In this document: positions 1-7,603 of the stretch, in pieces
Layout: every line of letters begins with the position of its first letter
Position numbering within the stretch: position 1 is the first letter of the stretch
Source: an uncultured Caulobacter sp.
Lineage (GTDB): Bacteria > Pseudomonadota > Alphaproteobacteria > Caulobacterales > Caulobacteraceae
DNA: 22,427 nucleotides
Direction of reading: 5' to 3'
NCBI RefSeq assembly: GCF_937900395.1
Contig: NZ_CALCDX010000002.1
Location: 1 to 22,427 of the forward strand
The notes under the pieces: model-generated
Databases searched by the model: none
What the model saw: only the letters and a program-made list of their open reading frames with translations
What the model was told of the DNA's origin: nothing
Made by a program: the position numbers and the translations under genes

Positions 1-235
1 CTCGGCACGTCCCAGTCCCAAAAACCGAGCTCGGCACCTTCGAGTGCGAGCATCAGGCGGCGTTCGCGCTCGGCGATCTGCTCGCGCACCCGGCGCCGTT
101 CGGTGAAGTCCCGGCTGACGCGGATCTCGCCGAGCTGCACGCCGTCGAGGTCGAAATAGGGGGTGCGCAAGGTGTCGAGCAGACGTAGCGTTCCGTCCGC
201 CGCCTCCAGCCACTCCTCGTGGTTCTCTGCGCAGC
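1..235 (-). pseudogene. Fragment of a PAS/PAC-domain sensor gene
   Basis: The minus strand is open in one frame from about base 404 to the window edge. From about base 235 down it reads as the end of a PAC motif and the start of a second PAS domain: HEEWLEAADGTLRLLDTLRT, then a segment ending VSRDFTERRRV, then LALEGAELGFWDWDV. The order W-x(4)-DG, DTxRTP, G-x-IRVSRDxTERR is characteristic of PAS/PAC modules in bacterial sensor kinases and cyclic-di-GMP proteins. No start codon or upstream gene body is present, and the same frame runs straight into a DNA ligase-like segment, which is not a known fusion. I read it as a piece of a gene joined to unrelated DNA, cut by the window edge. Which output domain followed cannot be seen. 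Confidence 0.6.
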
Positions 236-239
236 TCAC

Positions 240-380
240 GGTGTCCTGGCCGGCCCCGGCGAGCGGCAGCCGCCCCGCGAACAGCTCGCCGTCGAGCGGG
301 AAGTCGGGCAGGCCTTCGACGAACCACGCCGGCGCGACGTATTGATTGCCGAGGCGCGAGACGAAGCGCTTGCCGTCCCC
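240..380 (-). pseudogene. Fragment of an ATP-dependent DNA ligase gene
   Basis: In the same minus-strand frame, roughly bases 377 down to 270, the translation reads DGKRFVSRLGNQYVAPAWF followed by VEGLPDFPLDGELFAGR. This matches the adenylation domain of small bacterial ATP-dependent DNA ligases: a WDG-x-x-L-like strand, a SRxGN segment, an APxWF-x-x-GLP stretch and the PLDGELWxGR motif that follows the KxDG nucleotidyl-lysine motif. The lysine motif itself, which should lie just upstream, is absent. Upstream the frame meets a stop at 405-407. Only about 40 residues of a normal ligase of about 280 residues are present, so it cannot be functional. Where ligase ends and the PAS segment begins (somewhere in 235-285) is not sharp. 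Confidence 0.55.
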
Positions 381-384
381 TTGC

Positions 385-552
385 CGGTTACGCCCAGTGA
401 GTCGCTAAAAGATGCTGCTGCGCCATCGGAAAACGGCGCGGCCGGCAGGTCGACCGCGTGGCCGTCGTGCACGAGGCCGATCGTGTCGCCGGCGACAGCG
501 GCCCGCGCCTGCTCCAGCACGGGCACGCAGGCATCCGGCGCATCGGCCCGTA
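385..552. other. Unassigned segment between ligase fragment and proB
   Basis: This stretch precedes the first proB-like codon. On the minus strand a GC3-biased frame reads RADAPDACVPVLEQARAAVA and then DTIGLVHDGHAVDLPAAPF, which looks like real coding sequence but which I do not recognise. Its codon usage loosens around 385-415, suggesting another junction there. The plus strand here is the first 32 codons of an open frame that leads into proB, but they bear no resemblance to glutamate 5-kinase. I see no promoter or RNA structure in it. Confidence 0.4.
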
Positions 553-1495
553 TGGCCGCCGTCGCCTGGGCCTGACCGGCCGCAAGGCGACCTTGCCCGA
601 GAAGCAGGCCGCGGCCGCCGCCGGCCAGTCGCTGCTGATGCGGGCCTGGGAGGAGGCCTTCGAGCCCCACGGCCTGGGCGTCGCCCAGATCCTGCTGACT
701 CGCGACGACACCGAGACCCGCCGCCGCTGGCTGAACGCCCGGGCCACGACCGAGACCCTGATGGGCCTGGGCGTCGTGCCCGTGGTCAACGAGAACGACA
801 CCGTCGTCACCGAGGAAATCCGCTACGGCGACAACGACCGCCTGGCCGCGCGCGTGGCCCAGATGGCCGGCGCGGACCTGCTCGTGCTGCTGTCGGACAT
901 CGATGGTCTCTACACCGCCGACCCGCGCAAGAATCCCAAGGCCCAGCACATCCCGCTGGTCTCGGAGATCACCGCCGAGATCGCCGGCATGGCCGAGGGG
1001 GCCAACGCCGCCGCCGGGGTCGGCACCGGCGGCATGGCGACCAAGATCGCCGCCGCCCGCATCGCGCGCGCCGCCGGCTGCGCCACCCTGATCACCCTGG
1101 GCTCGCGCCCGCGCCCGCTGGCCGCCATCGCCGACGGCGAGAAGGCGACGCTGATCGAGGCCGGCGCCTCGCCCGCCGCCGCCTACAAGGCCTGGATCGC
1201 CGGCTCCCTGGCGCCGCAAGGCTGGGTCACGGTCGACGCCGGCGCCGCCAAGGCGCTGGAGGCCGGAAAGAGCCTGCTGTCAGCGGGCGTCCGCGCCATC
1301 GAGGGCCCGTTCGACAAGGGCGACGCCGTTCGCGTCCGCGACGAGACCGGCCGCGAGGTCGCGCGCGGCATCGTCCGCTACGACAGCGCCGACGCCCAGC
1401 GCATCGCGGGCCTGCGCTCGGACGCCATCGAGGCCGAGCTCGGTTTCACCGAGGGTCCGATGATCCACGCCGACGACCTCGCGGTTTCGGCCTAA
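458..1495 (+). CDS. proB: Glutamate 5-kinase, N-terminally truncated
   Basis: The gene encodes most of gamma-glutamyl kinase, which phosphorylates glutamate in the first step of proline synthesis. Homology starts abruptly near base 554 at GRRRLGLTGRK. It then covers the rest of the amino-acid-kinase fold: the NENDTVV and YGDNDRLAARV substrate motifs, LLSDIDGLYT, and GVGTGGMATKIAAA near the nucleotide site. A C-terminal PUA domain runs from about base 1220 to the stop. The usual first 60 or so residues, including the KxGSS phosphate-binding strand and the SSGA motif, are missing. The 32 codons from the ATG at 458 to 553 do not resemble ProB and have no convincing ribosome site. As written the product should be inactive. 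A conventional proB probably continued leftward in the true genome. Confidence 0.85.
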   Translation: MAVVHEADRVAGDSGPRLLQHGHAGIRRIGPYGRRRLGLTGRKATLPEKQAAAAAGQSLLMRAWEEAFEPHGLGVAQILLTRDDTETRRRWLNARATTETLMGLGVVPVVNENDTVVTEEIRYGDNDRLAARVAQMAGADLLVLLSDIDGLYTADPRKNPKAQHIPLVSEITAEIAGMAEGANAAAGVGTGGMATKIAAARIARAAGCATLITLGSRPRPLAAIADGEKATLIEAGASPAAAYKAWIAGSLAPQGWVTVDAGAAKALEAGKSLLSAGVRAIEGPFDKGDAVRVRDETGREVARGIVRYDSADAQRIAGLRSDAIEAELGFTEGPMIHADDLAVSA

Positions 1496-1501
1496 CCCTA
1501 T

Positions 1502-1631
1502 CCGACCTCCCCGGCGAATGCCGGGGCCCAGATCGAACCCTCGTCCTCGGATGATCGGGCCGGGCGGTCGAGCGCATCAGCCCAAAACGCTCCGGATGAA
1601 TCTGGGCCCCGGCATTCGCCGGGGAAGTCGG
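1502..1631. repeat. Long intergenic inverted repeat with hairpin arms
   Basis: The left arm (1502-1533) and right arm (1600-1631) are 32-base reverse complements with a single mismatch, separated by 66 bases. Each arm is itself a perfect 7-bp hairpin with a 4-base loop: CCCCGGC-gaat-GCCGGGG at 1509-1526 and CCCCGGC-attc-GCCGGGG at 1607-1624. It lies between two co-directional genes, proB and ubiD, and could reduce read-through between them. Long intergenic repeats of this kind are a known feature of Caulobacter genomes. Whether this copy belongs to a described family I cannot check. Confidence 0.85.
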
Positions 1632-1700
1632 GTTTGAAGGGGCAAAAACCGATTCAGTTCTCCGCACACCCGGTCTAGGTTCCGCCCGTTCTCAGGAGTC
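1596..1700. promoter_or_regulatory. Three GANTC (CcrM-type) sites upstream of ubiD
   Basis: GAATC at 1598-1602, GATTC at 1651-1655 and GAGTC at 1696-1700 lie in the gap before ubiD. The last overlaps the Shine-Dalgarno AGGAG (1694-1698). GANTC is the target of the cell-cycle methyltransferase CcrM in Caulobacter and relatives. A regulatory role here is inference. Confidence 0.4.
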
Positions 1701-1703
1701 CCC

Positions 1704-3233
1704 ATGGCCTACCGATCCCTCCGCGAATTCATCGACGTACTGGAGGCCAAGGGCGAGCTGGTCCGGGTCAAGGAGCCGGTCTCCAGCGTGCTGGAGATGA
1801 CCGAGATCCAGACGCGCCTGCTGGCGACCGGCGGTCCGGCGGTGCTGTTCGAGCACGTCCTGCTGCCCGACGGCTCGCGCTCGGACATGCCGGCGCTCGC
1901 CAACCTGTTCGGCACGGTCAAGCGCGTGGCGATGGGCGTCACGCTCGGCGGCGAACCGCGTGAGACGGCGGGCGAACTGCGCGAGGTCGGCGAGCTCCTG
2001 GCCTTCCTGCGCCAGCCGCAGCCGCCCAAGGGGATCAAGGACGCCCTCGACATGCTGCCGCTCGCCAAGACGGTCATGAGCATGCGGCCGGGCGCGGTGA
2101 AGAAGGCCCCCGTGCAGGAGGTCGTCCTGACCGGCGACCAGATCGACCTGACAAAGCTCCCGGTCCAGACCTGCTGGCCGGGCGAACCGGCGCCGCTGAT
2201 CACCTGGCCGCTGGTGGTGACCAAGGGTCCCGGCAAGGACCGCGAGGACGACTTCAACCTCGGCATCTACCGCATGCAGGTGCTGGGCAAGGATAAGTGC
2301 ATCATGCGCTGGCTGGCCCACCGCGGCGGGGCCCAGCACTACGCCCGCCACAAGAAGGCGGGCAACAAGGAGCCCCTGCCCGCCTGCGCCGTCCTGGGCG
2401 CGGATCCGGGCACGATCCTGGCCGCCGTGACGCCGGTGCCCGACACCCTGTCGGAATACCAGTTCGCCGGCCTACTGCGCGGGGCCAAGGTCGACCTCGT
2501 CCCGGCCAAGACCGTGCCGCTGATGGTCCCGGCCCACGCCGAGATCGTCATCGAGGGCCACGTCTTGCTCGATGAGTTCGCCGACGAAGGCCCCTACGGC
2601 GACCACACCGGCTACTACAACAGCGTCGAGAAGTTCCCGGTCTTCCAGGTGACGGCGATCACCATGCGCAAGGACCCGATCTATCTGACGACCTTCACGG
2701 GCCGTCCGCCGGACGAGCCCAGCGTGCTGGGCGAGGCGCTGAACGAGGTGTTCATCCCGCTGATCCGCCAGCAGTTCCCCGAGATCGTCGACTTCTGGCT
2801 GCCGCCCGAGGGCTGCAGCTACCGCATCGCCGTGGTGTCGATGAAGAAGGCCTATCCCGGCCACGCCAAGCGCGTGATGCTGGGCGTCTGGAGCTATCTG
2901 CGGCAGTTCATGTACACCAAGTGGGTGATCGTCGTGGACCACGACATCAACGCCCGCGACTGGAAGGACGTGATGTGGGCGATCAGCACCAAGATGGACC
3001 CGGCGCGGGACATCACGGTGATCGAGCACACCCCGATCGACTACCTCGACTTCGCCAGCCCCGAGAGCGGCCTTGGCTCCAAGATCGGCCTCGACGCCAC
3101 CGACAAGTGGCCGCCCGAGACCAAGCGCGAGTGGGGCGAGGAGATCCGCATGGACCAAGCCGTGGTCGACGCGGTCAGCGAGAAGTGGTCGCGGCTGGGC
3201 TTATCCGGCGACGGGACGCCGATCTGGAAGTGA
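1704..3233 (+). CDS. ubiD: UbiD family decarboxylase (polyprenyl-4-hydroxybenzoate carboxy-lyase)
   Basis: The 509-residue protein matches UbiD in length (about 490-500) and throughout its sequence. UbiD removes the carboxyl group from 3-polyprenyl-4-hydroxybenzoate in ubiquinone synthesis, using prenylated FMN made by UbiX. Visible signatures are NLGIYRMQV (Arg190), MRWLAHRGGAQHY, the E-rich stretch EIVIEGHVLLDEFADEGPYG (residues 280-299) with the conserved acidic residues of the active site, DHTGYYN, and TFTGRPPDEPSVLGEALNE. The ATG at 1704 is preceded by AGGAG at 1694-1698 and fixes the start. No ubiX is in the window. The family also includes aromatic-acid decarboxylases, but the length and close match to the classical subgroup make the ubiquinone role most likely. 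The next gene follows after 26 nt on the same strand. Confidence 0.93.
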   Translation: MAYRSLREFIDVLEAKGELVRVKEPVSSVLEMTEIQTRLLATGGPAVLFEHVLLPDGSRSDMPALANLFGTVKRVAMGVTLGGEPRETAGELREVGELLAFLRQPQPPKGIKDALDMLPLAKTVMSMRPGAVKKAPVQEVVLTGDQIDLTKLPVQTCWPGEPAPLITWPLVVTKGPGKDREDDFNLGIYRMQVLGKDKCIMRWLAHRGGAQHYARHKKAGNKEPLPACAVLGADPGTILAAVTPVPDTLSEYQFAGLLRGAKVDLVPAKTVPLMVPAHAEIVIEGHVLLDEFADEGPYGDHTGYYNSVEKFPVFQVTAITMRKDPIYLTTFTGRPPDEPSVLGEALNEVFIPLIRQQFPEIVDFWLPPEGCSYRIAVVSMKKAYPGHAKRVMLGVWSYLRQFMYTKWVIVVDHDINARDWKDVMWAISTKMDPARDITVIEHTPIDYLDFASPESGLGSKIGLDATDKWPPETKREWGEEIRMDQAVVDAVSEKWSRLGLSGDGTPIWK

Positions 3234-3259
3234 TCTGAGTCGGCCAAGCGGGGGCTTCC

Positions 3260-3871
3260 GTGGACGCATTCGAGTTCTTCTTCAGTTTCTATGGTCTGCT
3301 GCTGGGCTTCTCGGTCGCCGAATTGGTCGGCGGCTTCGCCCGGACGCTGCATGAGCGGCGCGCGGTGCGGTTTGGATTGCTGACGCCGTTGCTGGCGCTG
3401 TTCGTGGCCATCGACATCGCCAGTTTCTGGAACCAGGCCTGGGTGATCTTCCGCCCGGCGCCTTATAGCTACGCTCTTCTGATCCTGGGTCTCGTGGTCG
3501 CCAGCATCTTCTACGTGGCCGCCACCCAGGTCTTTCCGCGCGAGCTCAAGGAAGGCGACAGCCTCGACGACCACTTCTGGTCCAATCGCAAGCTGGTGCT
3601 ATTGAGCGTGATGACGGCCAACCTCATCGTCGCGCTGTTCTTCGTGTTCCTGATCAACCTGAACGGCGAATTCGCCCGTCTGAAGCTGGGCCTCGCGTTC
3701 TGGATCGGCACACCCTTGTTCCTGATCCTCACCACCGTCGCGGCGCTGGCGCGATCCCGCTGGCTCGTCACCGTCCTCCTGGCGGTCCTCGTGCTCTATC
3801 AGAGCTGGCATGTCGTCCGTTCGGCCGCCTTAATGGTCAGCCGTGGCGGCTGGTCTCTGATCGGCGGCTGA
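3260..3871 (+). CDS. Predicted six-TM membrane protein, unknown function
   Basis: The product is 203 residues, starting at GTG behind a G-rich stretch (3250-3254). It has about six hydrophobic segments, near residues 5-27, 38-58, 70-90, 111-134, 142-163 and 167-184. An acidic loop (about 95-106, EGDSLDDHFW) sits between the third and fourth segments. I recognise no catalytic motif, transporter signature or named family. It sits 26 nt after ubiD and 40 nt before the start of the M14 peptidase gene, all on the same strand, so co-transcription is plausible. A GAGTC at 3237-3241 lies in the short gap upstream. The reading frame has the high-GC third-position bias of its neighbours and is very likely real. 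Its function cannot be inferred from sequence. Confidence 0.75.
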   Translation: MDAFEFFFSFYGLLLGFSVAELVGGFARTLHERRAVRFGLLTPLLALFVAIDIASFWNQAWVIFRPAPYSYALLILGLVVASIFYVAATQVFPRELKEGDSLDDHFWSNRKLVLLSVMTANLIVALFFVFLINLNGEFARLKLGLAFWIGTPLFLILTTVAALARSRWLVTVLLAVLVLYQSWHVVRSAALMVSRGGWSLIGG

Positions 3872-3911
3872 GCCCTTGCCTTACAACCTCAGAGGCGCGA
3901 CGAGGTCGGCC

Positions 3912-5741
3912 ATGCGCCACTCGTTCCTGATCGCCTCCGCACTGCTTGCCTTCGGAGCCCCCGCCATGTCGCAAACATCCGCCAACAAGGCGCCCTGGGA
4001 TCAGCCCTTCCTGCCGCCCGCCCCGCATTGGCAGGGCGCCAGCCAGGCCCTGATCCGCGACAAGGCCGATCCATGGGTGACGGCCTTCGAGGCCGACGCC
4101 GAGCATAATTTCTCGCCGACCTACGCCGACACCCGCGCCTGGTTCGACAAGCTCGACAAGGCGTCTAAGTTGATCCGTGTCGAGGACTTCGGCGTCTCGC
4201 CGCAGGGCCGGGCGATCTTCGCGGTGATCGCCAGCAAGGACGGCGACAAGCTGGATCCCAAGAAGCCGCTGCTGCTGGTCCAGGCGGGCATCCATCCCGG
4301 CGAGATCGACGGCAAGGACGCCGGCATGATGCTGCTGCGGGACATGGCCTTCCACGGCAAGGACGGGCTGCTGGACAAGGTCAACCTGGTCCTGATCCCG
4401 ATCCTGTCGGTCGACGGCCACGAGCGTTCGGGACCCTACTCCCGTCCGAACCAGCGCGGGCCGCGCATCCAGGGCTGGCGCAACACCGCGACCAACCAGA
4501 ATCTGAACCGCGACTTCATGAAGCTGGACCAGCCGGAGATGCAGGCGCTGAAGCGCCTGCAGGCCAAGTACAAGGCCGATCTCTATGTCGACGTCCACGT
4601 GACCGACGGCATGGACTACCAGTACGACGTCACCTACGGCTTCAACGGCGAGAACGGCGTCTGGAACCGCTCGCCGGCCATCGCCCAGTGGCTGGACGGG
4701 GTGCTGAAGCCCGTCATGAACAAGAGCCTGGAGGCCGAGGGCCACATCCCTGGCGAGCTGGTGTTCGGCGTCGACGAGCACAATCCCAAGGCCGGCTTCT
4801 CGGACGGCGGTCTGGGCGAGCGGTTCTCGAACGGCTGGGGCGCGGCCGCCCACGTCCCGACCATCCTGATCGAGAACCATAGCCTCAAGCCCCACGCCCA
4901 GCGGGTGCTCGGGACCTATGTGTTCATCGAGACGGCGATGAAGCTGCTGGCCGACAAGGGCGGCGACCTGCGGACCGCCATCGCCGCCGACAGCGCCCTG
5001 CGCCCGGCCGAGATCCCGGCCAACTTCGTGTCCGACGACAAGCCCGCCTACACGCGCGCCTTCAAGGGCATCAAATACGAGTACTACGACAGCCCCGCCT
5101 CGGGCCGGAAGGAAGTGCGCTGGCTGGGCGAGGCCGACCCCGAGATCTGGAACGTGCCGTTCTACGGCTCCAAACCCTCGCTGACCCTGAAGCGCCCGGT
5201 CGCCTACTACGTCCCCAGCTATCGCGCCGACATCATCGAGCGCCTGAAGCTGCACGGCGTGACGCTGGAGACCCTGCCCGCCGACAAGACGGTCAAGGTC
5301 GAGATGATCCGCCTGCTCGATCCCAAGATCGCCACGCGCGCCAATGAAGGCCAAGTGCAAATCAGCGTCGACAAGGTCACGACCGAGACCCGCGACTGGG
5401 TCTTCCCGAAGGGCTCGGTCCGCGTGCCGACCGACCAGCCGCTGGGCGACCTGGTCGTCCTCTTGCTCGAGCCGCAGTCGAACGAGAGCGTCTTCGCCTG
5501 GGGCATGGTCCCCGAGGTGCTGAGCCGCGTCGAATATATCGAGCCCTACGCCATCGCGCCGCTGGCCGAGAGGATGCTGGCGGCCGATCCCAAGCTGAAG
5601 GCCGAGTTCGAGGCCAAGCTGGCGGCCGAACCGAAGTTCGCCGCCGATCCCGACGCGCGTCTCGCCTGGTTCTACAAGCGCACGCCGTTCTACGACGACC
5701 ACCACCTGCTCTATCCGATCGCCCGCGAGCTCGCGAACTAG
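3912..5741 (+). CDS. Secreted M14 family zinc carboxypeptidase
   Basis: I chose the ATG at 3912, not the in-frame TTG at 3876, because GAGG at 3902-3905 is well spaced and the protein then begins with a clean signal peptide, MRHSFLIASALLAFGAPAMS (cleavage near residue 20-24). This places the mature enzyme in the periplasm or outside. The M14 signature is clear: QAGIHPGEIDGKD supplies zinc ligands His128 and Glu131, VDVHVTDG supplies His229, NQNLNRD (about 196-201) matches the Asn-Arg that binds the substrate carboxylate, and ILIENHS contains Glu321, the likely catalytic base. M14 enzymes cut C-terminal residues from peptides, and some act on cell-wall peptides. The last 250 or so residues lie outside the catalytic fold and resemble nothing I know. 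Substrate is undetermined. Confidence 0.87.
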   Translation: MRHSFLIASALLAFGAPAMSQTSANKAPWDQPFLPPAPHWQGASQALIRDKADPWVTAFEADAEHNFSPTYADTRAWFDKLDKASKLIRVEDFGVSPQGRAIFAVIASKDGDKLDPKKPLLLVQAGIHPGEIDGKDAGMMLLRDMAFHGKDGLLDKVNLVLIPILSVDGHERSGPYSRPNQRGPRIQGWRNTATNQNLNRDFMKLDQPEMQALKRLQAKYKADLYVDVHVTDGMDYQYDVTYGFNGENGVWNRSPAIAQWLDGVLKPVMNKSLEAEGHIPGELVFGVDEHNPKAGFSDGGLGERFSNGWGAAAHVPTILIENHSLKPHAQRVLGTYVFIETAMKLLADKGGDLRTAIAADSALRPAEIPANFVSDDKPAYTRAFKGIKYEYYDSPASGRKEVRWLGEADPEIWNVPFYGSKPSLTLKRPVAYYVPSYRADIIERLKLHGVTLETLPADKTVKVEMIRLLDPKIATRANEGQVQISVDKVTTETRDWVFPKGSVRVPTDQPLGDLVVLLLEPQSNESVFAWGMVPEVLSRVEYIEPYAIAPLAERMLAADPKLKAEFEAKLAAEPKFAADPDARLAWFYKRTPFYDDHHLLYPIARELAN

Positions 5742-5822
5742 CACCGGGTTGCCGATCCCCGGCGGAAGGTCTCATATGGCCGGCCGCTCGGGGGCGGGCG
5801 GCGTCATAGGGTTCTTTGAGTC

Positions 5823-6224
5823 ATGGATACGATCGTTTCCGGCCACGCGGCCGCCCTCTGGGCCGGCCTGCACCTCTTCCTCCTGCTGATCCTGTCGGTG
5901 CTGGTGGTGCGCTTGCGGCAGAAGCACAAGGTGGCCCTGGGCGACGAAGCCATTCCGGAACTGGCGCGCGCCATCCGCGCCTTCGGCAACGCGACCGAAT
6001 ATGTGCCCACCGGCATCGCGGCGCTGGCCGTCCTGGCCGTCGCCGGCGCTTCGAGCCTGACCATCCACGTCATCGGCTTCCTGCTGTTCGCCGGCCGCGT
6101 GACCCACGCCATCGGCCTCTCCAACAGCGGCGGCGTCTCGATCCCCCGCGCGGCCGGCATGATCGCCACCTGGCTGGCCTACATCTTCGCCGGCGTGGCG
6201 CTGCTGATTTCGGCGATCGCCTAG
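5823..6224 (+). CDS. MAPEG family membrane protein
   Basis: The 133-residue protein has four hydrophobic segments (about 8-28, 58-75, 79-98 and 108-130) and the MAPEG hallmark RAFGNATEYVP near residues 52-62. It resembles bacterial YecN-type members of this family, which are small integral membrane proteins related to microsomal glutathione S-transferases and leukotriene C4 synthase. The reaction of the bacterial members is mostly unknown; glutathione-dependent detoxification is a family-level guess. The start ATG has only a weak TTTGAG before it. A GAGTC site occupies 5818-5822, directly touching the start codon. It is separated from the peptidase gene by 81 nt and from pmbA by 47 nt, so it may have its own promoter. 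Confidence 0.85.
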   Translation: MDTIVSGHAAALWAGLHLFLLLILSVLVVRLRQKHKVALGDEAIPELARAIRAFGNATEYVPTGIAALAVLAVAGASSLTIHVIGFLLFAGRVTHAIGLSNSGGVSIPRAAGMIATWLAYIFAGVALLISAIA

Positions 6225-6271
6225 CCCCCTCGCCGCTTGCCCCGGCCCCTGCGCGTCGTCCATAAGACCCC

Positions 6272-7603
6272 ATGGACGAAAACCTGCTGCATGACGTGGT
6301 CGCGGCCGCGCGCAAGGCCGGGGCCGACGCGGCCGAGGCTGTCTTCGCCGAGCGCCAGTCGCTCTCCGTCAGCGTCCGCCTGGGCGACCTGGAAGAAGTC
6401 GAGCGCGAGGAGGCCCGGGACCTGGGCCTGCGCGTCTTCATCGGCCAGCGCAGCGCCACGGTCTCCGGCTCCGACATCTCGGCCGAGGCGCGCGGCAAGC
6501 TGGTCGAGCGCGCCGTCGCCATGGCCCGCCTGGCGCCCGAGGATCCCTACGCCAGCCTGGCGCCGCAGGACCGCCTGGCCCGCGCGCCCTATCCCGAACT
6601 CGACCTGATCGATCCCTACGAGCCGTCGGCCGAGACGCTCGAGACCCAGGCCCGCACGGCCGAGGAGCATGCGCGCGCGGTCAAGGGCGTGACCAATTCC
6701 GACGGCGGCTCGGCCGCCTGGTCGTCGTCGCGCTGGGCGATGGTCACCAGCGAGGGCTTCCACGCCAGCCACGCGGCCACCGGCCACTCGATCTCGGCCT
6801 CGGCCATCGCCGGCGAAGGCGCGGGCATGGAGCGTGGCGGCGAAGGTCGCTCGACCCGTCATTTCGGCGACCTGCCCGCCGCTGGCGACATCGGCATGGA
6901 GGCCGGCCGCCAGGCCGTGGCGCGCCTCAACCCGCGCAAGATCGCCTCGACCACCGCCCCGGTGATCTTCGAGAACCGCCTGGCGATGAGCCTGATCGGC
7001 CCGCTGCTGGGCGCGATCTCGGGCCCGTCCATCGCGCGGGGCACCTCGTTCCTGAAGGACAAGCTGGGCGAACAGATCTTCGCGCGCGGCGTCCACCTGC
7101 TGGAGGACCCGCACCGGGTGCGCGGCCTAGGCTCGGCGCCGTTCGACGACGAAGGCGTGGCGACGCAGGCCCGCGCCCTGATCGACGACGGCGTGCTGAC
7201 CACCTGGCTGCTGAACACCAGCTCGGCCAAGCAGCTGGGCCTCGTCACCACCGGCCACGCCTCGCGCGGCCTCGCCGGCCCCTCCGGCGTGTCGACCCAC
7301 AACCTGACGCTCCAGCCAGGCGAGAAGGACCTCAACGGCCTGATGAAGGACGCGGGGACGGGCCTCGTCGTCACCTCGATGTTCGGCCCCTCGCTGAACG
7401 GCAACACCGGCGACTGGTCGGTCGGCTGCTCGGGCTACTGGTTCGAGAACGGCGAGAGCACCGGGCCGGTGACCGAGATCACCGTGGCCGGCAACCTGAT
7501 CGACATCTACGCCCGCCTCGTCCCGGGCTCGGACCTGGAGCTGCGCGGCGCCAGCAACAGTCCGTCGCTGCTGGTCGACGCCCTGGCGATCGCGGGCAAA
7601 TGA
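6272..7603 (+). CDS. pmbA: TldD/PmbA family metallopeptidase subunit (PmbA/TldE)
   Basis: The 443-residue product aligns in length and layout with PmbA (TldE, about 450 residues). It opens with a helical segment and the VSVRLGDLEEVEREEARDLG stretch and ends with SNSPSLLVDALAIAGK. In known systems TldD and PmbA form a heterodimeric protease: TldD carries the HExxxH zinc site and PmbA does not, and I see no HExxxH here. The pair matures microcin-type peptides and degrades the antitoxin CcdA in E. coli. No tldD lies in the window, so the partner must be elsewhere. The stop codon overlaps the next start as ATGA (7600-7603), which implies translational coupling with the cysQ-type gene, an association seen in other alphaproteobacteria. 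Confidence 0.9.
   Translation: MDENLLHDVVAAARKAGADAAEAVFAERQSLSVSVRLGDLEEVEREEARDLGLRVFIGQRSATVSGSDISAEARGKLVERAVAMARLAPEDPYASLAPQDRLARAPYPELDLIDPYEPSAETLETQARTAEEHARAVKGVTNSDGGSAAWSSSRWAMVTSEGFHASHAATGHSISASAIAGEGAGMERGGEGRSTRHFGDLPAAGDIGMEAGRQAVARLNPRKIASTTAPVIFENRLAMSLIGPLLGAISGPSIARGTSFLKDKLGEQIFARGVHLLEDPHRVRGLGSAPFDDEGVATQARALIDDGVLTTWLLNTSSAKQLGLVTTGHASRGLAGPSGVSTHNLTLQPGEKDLNGLMKDAGTGLVVTSMFGPSLNGNTGDWSVGCSGYWFENGESTGPVTEITVAGNLIDIYARLVPGSDLELRGASNSPSLLVDALAIAGK

Noticed and set aside
388..400. Resemblance to the 16S rRNA motif ACTGGGCGTAA on the minus strand
   Set aside because: Only about 11 bases match and the flanks do not continue as rRNA, so it is chance.
236..1219. 327-codon minus-strand frame across the proB region
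   Set aside because: Most of it is antisense to real proB codons. Only the short part at about 385-552 looks coding, and that is treated as a separate unexplained segment.
3837..5744. 635-codon antisense open frame over the M14 peptidase gene
   Set aside because: It mirrors a recognisable peptidase with signal peptide and zinc motifs. The antisense product is low-complexity Val/Leu/Gly/Arg text expected from high-GC codon bias.
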